The notes below the pieces were generated by a model, which was not told the DNA's origin, made no database searches, and saw nothing but the letters and a program-made list of their open reading frames with translations. Both the position numbers and the translations under genes were made by a program. DNA of 64,000 bases from Paenibacillus bovis. Lineage in GTDB: Bacteria > Bacillota > Bacilli > Paenibacillales > Paenibacillaceae. The stretch is taken from contig NZ_CP013023.1 of the NCBI RefSeq assembly GCF_001421015.2, positions 1,667,501 through 1,731,500 on the forward strand, in the 5' to 3' direction. Shown in pieces: positions 55,391-61,714 of the stretch. Numbering within the stretch: position 1 is the first letter of the stretch; each line of letters starts with the position of its first letter.

Positions 55391-56263
55391 TTATACTTTG
55401 GCTTTGAATCCCTGGATAAACTCAACGGCCTGCCGAATATCCTGCTCCGGTTGTTGACCAACTTCACGTTCAATCGTCAGGTAGCCAGTATAGCCAATAT
55501 CCTGCAGCGCTGCGAAGTAGGCTTTGAAATCGACCTGTCCTTCACCAAGTGCTACTTCCTGGAAGCCGATACTGCCATCCTCGAACGCTGCGACCTGTTC
55601 ATGGCTCAGATTGCCGTATACATCATGCGGATTGACCTCGCGGTTACGAATGCCGTCTTTGACATGGGTATGCACGATGTAATCCTTAAGCGTGTATACA
55701 CCCTGTACGGGATCGTCTCCGGTAACCATGACCATATTGGCCGGGTCAAAGTTTACGGCTACGCCTTTGCTGTCCAGGGAATCGAGGAACTGCTTGAGCC
55801 GAGCTGCCGGTTCCGGACCTGTCTCAATTGCAAAGTAACCGCCCATCGAAGAAGCGAATTCAGCTAGCTCATTACAGGCTTTTTGCATAATAGTATATTC
55901 GGGCGCATTGGTATCTTCCGGTACAATGCCGATATGAGTCGTTACAATTGGAGTGCCCAGTTCCAGAGCGAGTGTGAGTATTTTTTTGGATTTTTCGATT
56001 TTCCAGATATTGTCCTGCTCATTCTGGAAGCCGTTGCCGCCAAAGTCCGCACATAGCGCCGATACTTCCAGCCCCAGTCCATCCAGATACTCTTTGAGAT
56101 CCAGGCGGCGGTCGATGCCCAGATTATCCGGGTCCATCACGCCTTCGGTAGCCCAGATTTGTACACCGTCTGCGCCGACTTCTTTGGCTTTGAGCAGATT
56201 CTCGCGAAGCTGCAGTTTGAATGCGTCTGCGATGACGCCGATTTTGCCAAGTTCTGTTGTCAT
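55391..56263 (-). CDS. sugar phosphate isomerase/epimerase-like TIM barrel (1)
   Basis: A 290-residue xylose-isomerase-like TIM barrel (AP-endonuclease 2 superfamily). Metal-ligand positions appear in TTHIGIVPED (His), FAIETGPEP (Glu), AVNFDPANMVM (Asp), HTHVKDG (His) and LTIEREVG (Glu). It probably isomerises or epimerises a sugar or polyol. It is in the same direction as a second barrel and an oxidoreductase upstream, about 100 bp after the second barrel. GAAGGAAGTG precedes the ATG. Confidence 0.87.
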   Translation of the reverse strand: MTTELGKIGVIADAFKLQLRENLLKAKEVGADGVQIWATEGVMDPDNLGIDRRLDLKEYLDGLGLEVSALCADFGGNGFQNEQDNIWKIEKSKKILTLALELGTPIVTTHIGIVPEDTNAPEYTIMQKACNELAEFASSMGGYFAIETGPEPAARLKQFLDSLDSKGVAVNFDPANMVMVTGDDPVQGVYTLKDYIVHTHVKDGIRNREVNPHDVYGNLSHEQVAAFEDGSIGFQEVALGEGQVDFKAYFAALQDIGYTGYLTIEREVGQQPEQDIRQAVEFIQGFKAKV

Positions 56264-56367
56264 GGAATCACTTCCTTCACAGTTTTAGTAAAAGAAATAC
56301 AGGGCTGTCGGTCGGCAGGGACAAAACGTATATTGTCCGGAACAGAGCGATAGCTGCTTGACGCAGA

Positions 56368-57225
56368 CTAGACCTCGTCCCAGATCCGTTGTACATTTTC
56401 CATGCCAATCCGGGCGCCGGTCATGCCATCTTCCATACCTTCGAATTCAACCGAGATATACCCGTCGTATCCGGAAGCCTTGATCGTGTGCAGAATCTTC
56501 CACATATCCAGATCGCCCTGCCCGATAATGGCACCGCGCAGATAGACACCGCTCGTACTGGTGAACCAGCCTGCTCCCGGATTGCGATGAGAAGGACGCA
56601 GATAAAAGTCCTTGATATGCACCATGGACGCAAACGGCAGATTTTTCTGCACGGCAGCTACCGGATTTTCGTCTGCACATACAAAATTACCCACATCCAG
56701 GGTTGTTTTATAGTTAGGGCGATCTACAGCCTGAATAAGAGCCTGTACCCGATCGGCATGCTGGATCAGAAAGCCATGATTCTCCACACTGGTGGTTATC
56801 CCGTAATTGGCAGCATGATCGGCGACCCGGCGGCAGGCATCCGCCAGCCGACCTAGATGGCGGTTAAAATTGGCAATCGACACATCCGGCGAGGATGCTA
56901 CATCATGACGCATCAGCTTCACGCCGAGTCGTGCAGCAATATCGACTTCACTGATTACCCGTTCAATCTCCCTTTCATAGGCATCGGGATCATCGGTCAG
57001 AAAATTGGCGCCGATAGCATAATTGGACAGCTCAATCCCCTGCTGACGGGCACGTTCCACAATCTGCAGAGTCAATTCCGGATTGTCGGACAGACTGTAG
57101 CTGAGCGGCACAATCTCGACATGCTGACCGCCCAGCTCTGCCGTATAATCGATCACATCCAGCACGGTCATCGCACCGGAGCTGAGTGAGCCGTGAAGGC
57201 TGTACGTACTGAGTCCCAGCTTCAC
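56368..57225 (-). CDS. sugar phosphate isomerase/epimerase-like TIM barrel (2)
   Basis: A 285-residue protein of the same superfamily, only distantly like its neighbour: LGLSTYSLHGSL, MRHDVASSPD, SVENHGFLI (Glu), TLDVGNFVCAD (Asp), VHIKDFYLRP (His), SVEFEGME (Glu). The start is GTG, preceded by GGGAGGTGG, and overlaps the oxidoreductase stop by four bases, so the two are translated together. It likely acts on the oxidoreductase product or substrate. Confidence 0.87.
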   Translation of the reverse strand: MKLGLSTYSLHGSLSSGAMTVLDVIDYTAELGGQHVEIVPLSYSLSDNPELTLQIVERARQQGIELSNYAIGANFLTDDPDAYEREIERVISEVDIAARLGVKLMRHDVASSPDVSIANFNRHLGRLADACRRVADHAANYGITTSVENHGFLIQHADRVQALIQAVDRPNYKTTLDVGNFVCADENPVAAVQKNLPFASMVHIKDFYLRPSHRNPGAGWFTSTSGVYLRGAIIGQGDLDMWKILHTIKASGYDGYISVEFEGMEDGMTGARIGMENVQRIWDEV

Positions 57226-58283
57226 AGGACCACCTCCCGGCGCAGACGAGCCGATTCATAAATGGCAGTCAGCATCCGCATCATCTGGACGCCATCTTCG
57301 ACCGGACTGATCGGCTGGCTGCCGGTACGTACACATTCGATAAAGTGGCCAATCTCATTTGCAAAAGCCCCTTCAAAATGGAAGCCTGGATGATCGGTCT
57401 GCGGCTGGATATTCAGCACGGTGTTGTATTTCTCGGTCGTAATGGATACTGCAGGATCGACCTCAAATCCGCCTTTGCTGCCATACATGCGGATCATGCC
57501 TTCATTTTCCTTGGCATGAAGACTGAAGCTGACGTCTACCATGAGTGAAGCGCCATTTTTGAAACGGATCATGACATTCGCCATATCTTCCACATCATTC
57601 TTGGTGGCGTCATAATCGGAAGCCTTGTAATGGGACAGATGCTGAATATGAGCACGATTGCCCAGCTCATAATACGTATTGCCACTGACCGAAAAGGGTT
57701 CGGGACGTCCCATCAAATACCAGCACAGATCAATAACGTGTACACCGATATCGATTACCGGTCCGCCGCCGGAACGTTCAATATCGCTGAACCAGCCGCC
57801 AGGATTGCCGAAGCGGCGGATATATGAAGCTTTGGCATAATAAATATCTCCAAAATCTCCCTGATCGCTGAAATGCTTGAGCATCTGGGCATTATCATCA
57901 TAACGGCGGACAAATCCAACCATGAGCAGCTTGCCCGATTCACGGACAGCGGCCTCGATCTGATGAGCTTCTTCCATCGTGCGGCAAAGCGGTTTCTCGA
58001 CGAGTACATGCTTGCCAGCGCGCAGAGCGGCGATGCTAATCTCGGCATGGGTGTTGTTCCAGGTACAGATGCTGACGGCATCAATCTCCGGATCGGCGAG
58101 CAGTTCATTGTAATCGCTATATGCGCGTGCACCTTCATATTTGGCAGCGACGGTTTTGGCACGTTCTTCATTTTTGTCGCAGATGCCCAGAATGCTGACG
58201 CCCTCATGCTTGGCATAAGGCTTCAGATGATACTCCGAGATGTTGCCGGTTCCAATGACTCCAATACCAATCGTTGTTTTCAT
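57222..58283 (-). CDS. Gfo/Idh/MocA-family oxidoreductase
   Basis: A 353-residue NAD(P)-dependent sugar or polyol dehydrogenase. Rossmann start IGIGVIGTGNISEYHLKPY, then VLVEKPLCRTMEEA (the E-K-P motif, Lys being catalytic), GGGPVIDIGVHVIDLCWYL (Asp and His of the active site) in the middle. The ATG at 58283 follows GGGAGAG. First gene of a three-gene operon with two TIM-barrel isomerases, and divergent from an AraC regulator, which suggests an inducible pathway for a sugar, inositol-type or sugar-acid substrate. The substrate is not determinable here. Confidence 0.9.
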   Translation of the reverse strand: MKTTIGIGVIGTGNISEYHLKPYAKHEGVSILGICDKNEERAKTVAAKYEGARAYSDYNELLADPEIDAVSICTWNNTHAEISIAALRAGKHVLVEKPLCRTMEEAHQIEAAVRESGKLLMVGFVRRYDDNAQMLKHFSDQGDFGDIYYAKASYIRRFGNPGGWFSDIERSGGGPVIDIGVHVIDLCWYLMGRPEPFSVSGNTYYELGNRAHIQHLSHYKASDYDATKNDVEDMANVMIRFKNGASLMVDVSFSLHAKENEGMIRMYGSKGGFEVDPAVSITTEKYNTVLNIQPQTDHPGFHFEGAFANEIGHFIECVRTGSQPISPVEDGVQMMRMLTAIYESARLRREVVL

Positions 58284-58531
58284 ATGCAGATTCTCTCCCA
58301 TTCAGCGGAATATGTAGATTGAACCGATTATATAATCGGACTGCAGGCAGGGTCATGAATGGATTTGCGGTTTATTTGCACAATTGTGCTATCCCTGATT
58401 TTTACGTTATAGTTAATGGTGAAAAGAAAACCTACATATGTTGTAATTCCAGCGGAAATCATTGGATGACGTTCGGTAAGCCATGCCTTGTGGAGAGGGC
58501 GGTATCGAACGTGATCAGAGGAGGATGGTCC

Positions 58532-59404
58532 ATGAACTGGCCGGTTGATTTGCAGGAACCGATGAGTATGCCTGACCCTTATTTTCCAATCAAGCTGAAT
58601 TTCTGCAAGTCGTATGAATATGGCCAGGTGATGTTCCCGCATCACTGGCACCGTCATATGGAGTTTCTGTATTTTGAGAGCGGCGAAGCGATCATTGAAT
58701 GCAACGCCGAGCCAGTACATGTACGGGCCGGTGATCTGATTGTGCTGAACAGCAATGATCTGCATCAGGGGACCAGTCTGTCCAATCATCTGATCTATTA
58801 TGCATTGATTGCCGATCTGAATTCGCTGCAGAGTCCTTCGCAGGATGCGGTGGAGACAAGATTTATTACACCGATGACCCAGAGCAGACTGCTGTTCCAA
58901 AGTCATATTAGTGGAGATCAGCGGCTGCAGCGCTGTATGTCAGAGATCGTCGAGGAATTCCGCAGCCGGGAGATTGGACATGAATTATCGGTCAAATCGT
59001 ATATGTACCAGCTGTTATCCCTGCTGGTGCGCGGTTATGTTGCCAATGTCTCAGACTGGAAGCATACCGAGCACCGGATGAAGAATCTGGAACGTTTTAC
59101 GCCTATTTTGCAGTATATTGAAGAGCATTATGCCGAAGAGATTACGATCGATCGGCTTGCCGGATTGGCAGGACTCAGCCGGTTTCATTTTAGCCGGTTG
59201 TTCCATGAGTTGACCAACCGTACAGTAACCGAATATATTAACCGGGTACGAATCAACCGGGCAGAGTATCTGCTGCTGAATACGAGCATGACTGTATCGG
59301 AAGTAGCCATGGCTGCCGGATATAACGATATTTCATATTTCAGTCGTACATTCAAAAAATACCGCAATTTTGCGCCTTCCGAGACGCGGATGCTGCTGTC
59401 ATAA
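58532..59404 (+). CDS. AraC-family regulator of the sugar module
   Basis: A 290-residue regulator. The N-terminal cupin (PHHWHRHMEFLYFESGEAIIECNAEPVHVRAGDLIVLNSNDLH) binds a ligand. The C-terminal two helix-turn-helix motifs are ITIDRLAGLAGLSRFHFSRLFHELT and MTVSEVAMAAGYNDISYFSRTFKKY. The ATG at 58532 follows AGAGGAGG; a longer frame to 58274 runs through the divergent promoter region. It probably controls the opposing dehydrogenase/isomerase operon. Confidence 0.9.
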   Translation: MNWPVDLQEPMSMPDPYFPIKLNFCKSYEYGQVMFPHHWHRHMEFLYFESGEAIIECNAEPVHVRAGDLIVLNSNDLHQGTSLSNHLIYYALIADLNSLQSPSQDAVETRFITPMTQSRLLFQSHISGDQRLQRCMSEIVEEFRSREIGHELSVKSYMYQLLSLLVRGYVANVSDWKHTEHRMKNLERFTPILQYIEEHYAEEITIDRLAGLAGLSRFHFSRLFHELTNRTVTEYINRVRINRAEYLLLNTSMTVSEVAMAAGYNDISYFSRTFKKYRNFAPSETRMLLS

Positions 59405-59503
59405 GATTGATTCTGTGCCGCAGGATGACCGATACGGTTTGCGTGGAGAAAATAACTTGAAGAATTGTGCTAATTTACAGATGGATCAGGGGGAGAAAAA
59501 AGA

Positions 59504-59728
59504 ATGAGTGTGTTAAGTACGTTGTTATGGGGCGGCATGATTTTCCTCGTGCTGTCTGTACTGCTGAGCAGTCAGATACTCGGCGGTGGATATGCCCGAT
59601 GGAATATGGATGAACAGGCGGCAGAAGTCTATCAGCAACGCAAAAAAGTACGTATGCGCTGGGCACTTCGCTGCGTATTGGTGGCCCTGATTCTGTTCAC
59701 TGCCGCACTGCTCGTATACAATCTGTAA
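59504..59728 (+). CDS. small two-span membrane protein, 74 aa
   Basis: Not a named family. Two hydrophobic segments (LLWGGMIFLVLSVLLSSQIL; CVLVALILFTAALLVY) flank a hydrophilic loop containing WNMDEQAAEVYQQRKKVRMR. The RBS-like AGGGGGAG lies before the ATG. Its place is between the AraC gene and a 52-codon ORF. Confidence 0.6.
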   Translation: MSVLSTLLWGGMIFLVLSVLLSSQILGGGYARWNMDEQAAEVYQQRKKVRMRWALRCVLVALILFTAALLVYNL

Positions 59729-59739
59729 ACGAACCGACG

Positions 59740-59769
59740 TTGACAGAATCTGGATAGCCGTATTATGAT
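59740..59769 (+). promoter_or_regulatory. promoter upstream of the 52-codon ORF and RNA-repair genes
   Basis: TTGACA (59740-59745) and TATGAT (59764-59769) with an 18-base spacer. This is the only sigma-A-like promoter I can place before hen1. Confidence 0.55.
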
Positions 59770-59849
59770 GTTGACAATTCAAAGGCAGTCCATGCTATTC
59801 ATGGCAGCCTGCTATACCCAAATACCAATGAACAGGAGGTCGTGAGAAG

Positions 59850-60008
59850 ATGATGCATAATCCCGTATTGCCCACAGAGATGACACAATTGGAACAGCCA
59901 AGTTATGAATTGCAGCAGAATAGTCTATATTCCAAGTATGAGCGATTCACTCATGGACAATTACGGCAACGACAAATCATCCTCACCGGACCTCCAGAGA
60001 TCGGGTAG
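59850..60008 (+). CDS. 52-aa ORF upstream of hen1
   Basis: A short complete ORF with AGGAGG nine bases before its ATG (a second ATG follows at once). The product, MMHNPVLPTEMTQLEQPSY to GPPEIG, is hydrophilic, with many Gln and Tyr and no membrane segment. I recognise no family. It stands 134 bp before the terminator at 60142, in front of the Hen1-Pnkp genes. It may be a small protein, or a leader ORF. Confidence 0.55.
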   Translation: MMHNPVLPTEMTQLEQPSYELQQNSLYSKYERFTHGQLRQRQIILTGPPEIG

Positions 60009-60141
60009 CATTACCACTGTATGCTTAGATGTATACTGCACCCGTGTAGAAATTCTGGAATTACATATGTGAACGATCCTTTGCCTGAGGATATACGTGC
60101 AGTCAGCGTGTACCCAGGCAGGATATGCTGAGCAGATACCG

Positions 60142-60173
60142 GCCGTGGACTGAGGAGTCCACGGCTTTTTTTT
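60142..60173 (+). terminator. strong terminator between the 52-codon ORF and hen1
   Basis: GCCGTGGACT pairs perfectly with AGTCCACGGC around GAGG, followed by eight T. It lies only 22 bp before the hen1 ribosome binding site, leaving no room for a separate promoter after it. Confidence 0.93.
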
Positions 60174-60214
60174 GCGCAGTTGGAGAAGCAAGAGCAGGAG
60201 AGGAGCAATATACG

Positions 60215-61714
60215 ATGTATTTAACTGTAAAAGCAGCAGGTCCCCATGCCGGGATGATTTCGCATCTGCTGGCCAAAAATCCGCATAACCGATATGAGCG
60301 CAATGAAAAAGGTGCCAGAGTGCGACTAATTTATTCGGCATTTGCTGAAGACAAGATCGAATTTACTATTTTTGCTACTCCCGATCCAATCGATCTGGTC
60401 AAAGGAAGCCCGGACAGCTACGATATTACCCAGTACATCAACGACCGTGAGTTTGTTGTGAGCAGTCTGTTTTGCTCGTATATCCGCCCTGCACTGGGCA
60501 CCGCATTGAACGGCAAACCCAAAGCGGATTATGCGGATTGGGTAGATTACGCTTTTCCGCTGGAAGTAACATTTGGTCCGGTGGCCTCGAATCTGCCGGA
60601 TGCTGTCGTAGAATCGCTGTTCACCGCTCTCGGTTATGAGGTGGATATTGAGCGGGGCGCTGCTGAATATACCTTTGACCTGAAAAGCCGCAGCAGTGTC
60701 CGGAATATACGCGTGACCGGACAGGCGACACTGCAGCAGATGCTGAGACAGCTGTTTATCCTGATGCCGGTACTGGACGATTACAAGCATTATTATATCG
60801 GTGCAGAGGAAATCGATAAGCTGCATCGCTATGGGGAAGGCTGGCTGCAGCATCATCCGCAGCAGGAATTGATTATCAAAAGAGCGCTGCGATTCGCGCC
60901 GCTGATTACCGATTATCGCAAGTTGGCAGGAGAGAAAGCGGCAGCTGTGGATATGCTTGGTACAGGTACAAATACAGATATCACCGCTGTACAGTATCCG
61001 AGACACGAACAAGCGATATCAGAGATCAATGCCTTACAGTCGAATATAGCAGATACAGCGGCATCTGCTGTAGATAATCAAAAGCAGACTGAACCGCCTG
61101 TACGCCTGAATGAACTGCGTTATCAGGCTATCGTAGAACAGGTGGCCGGTCTGCTGCACCGTCGCAGTGTAGTGGACTTTGGAGCAGGCGAAGGCAAGTT
61201 ATCTGTACGTCTGGCCGGGATTGCGGGAGTGGAGCAGGTCTGGGCTGTCGAGCCTTCGGCCTATACCGGTCTGAGAGCACTGGAACGCTTTGGCAAGCTG
61301 GAGCAGGAAAATTCTTCAGTCGTTCCAAGGCTGGTGACCGGTTCACTCTTTTACCGGGATGATCAATGGGCGGGACAGGACGTAATCATTTTGTGTGAAG
61401 TGATCGAGCATATCAATGAACATCGTCTCCCCCAGGTCATGACTACATTGCTGGATGAGTACCATCCTGAGACGCTCATTATAACTACACCGAATCGTGA
61501 ATATAATGCCGTCTATGACATGCAAGAGCAGGAGATTCGTCATACCGATCACCGGTTTGAGTGGACGCGTGCAGAACTGGCAGATCACTGCCGGGAATGG
61601 GTATCCGGACGACCTTATGAAGTCAGTCTGCATGGTATCGGAGAAATCTCGGACATACACGGACAACCGACCCAAATGGCGATATTCCGCCGGAAAGGAG
61701 AATCATCCCAATGA
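60215..61714 (+). CDS. hen1: bacterial Hen1 RNA 3'-terminal 2'-O-methyltransferase
   Basis: Marks the broken 3' end of RNA with a 2'-O-methyl group before sealing by Pnkp, which protects repaired RNA from a second cut at the same site. Residues 1-240 match the Hen1 N-terminal ligase-activating domain. Residues about 300-490 are the methyltransferase: VVDFGAGEGKLSVRL (SAM site), CEVIEHINEHRL (the E-x-x-E-H manganese site), ITTPNREYN, and RHTDHRFEWTRAEL. AGGAGAGGAG precedes the ATG. Its stop overlaps the pnkp start (ATGA), giving a coupled pair. A terminator lies just upstream. Confidence 0.95.
   Translation: MYLTVKAAGPHAGMISHLLAKNPHNRYERNEKGARVRLIYSAFAEDKIEFTIFATPDPIDLVKGSPDSYDITQYINDREFVVSSLFCSYIRPALGTALNGKPKADYADWVDYAFPLEVTFGPVASNLPDAVVESLFTALGYEVDIERGAAEYTFDLKSRSSVRNIRVTGQATLQQMLRQLFILMPVLDDYKHYYIGAEEIDKLHRYGEGWLQHHPQQELIIKRALRFAPLITDYRKLAGEKAAAVDMLGTGTNTDITAVQYPRHEQAISEINALQSNIADTAASAVDNQKQTEPPVRLNELRYQAIVEQVAGLLHRRSVVDFGAGEGKLSVRLAGIAGVEQVWAVEPSAYTGLRALERFGKLEQENSSVVPRLVTGSLFYRDDQWAGQDVIILCEVIEHINEHRLPQVMTTLLDEYHPETLIITTPNREYNAVYDMQEQEIRHTDHRFEWTRAELADHCREWVSGRPYEVSLHGIGEISDIHGQPTQMAIFRRKGESSQ

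Noticed and set aside
55193..55867. Poly-serine ORF on the forward strand
   Set aside because: Starts in the TAGCAG array and continues antisense to the isomerase gene.
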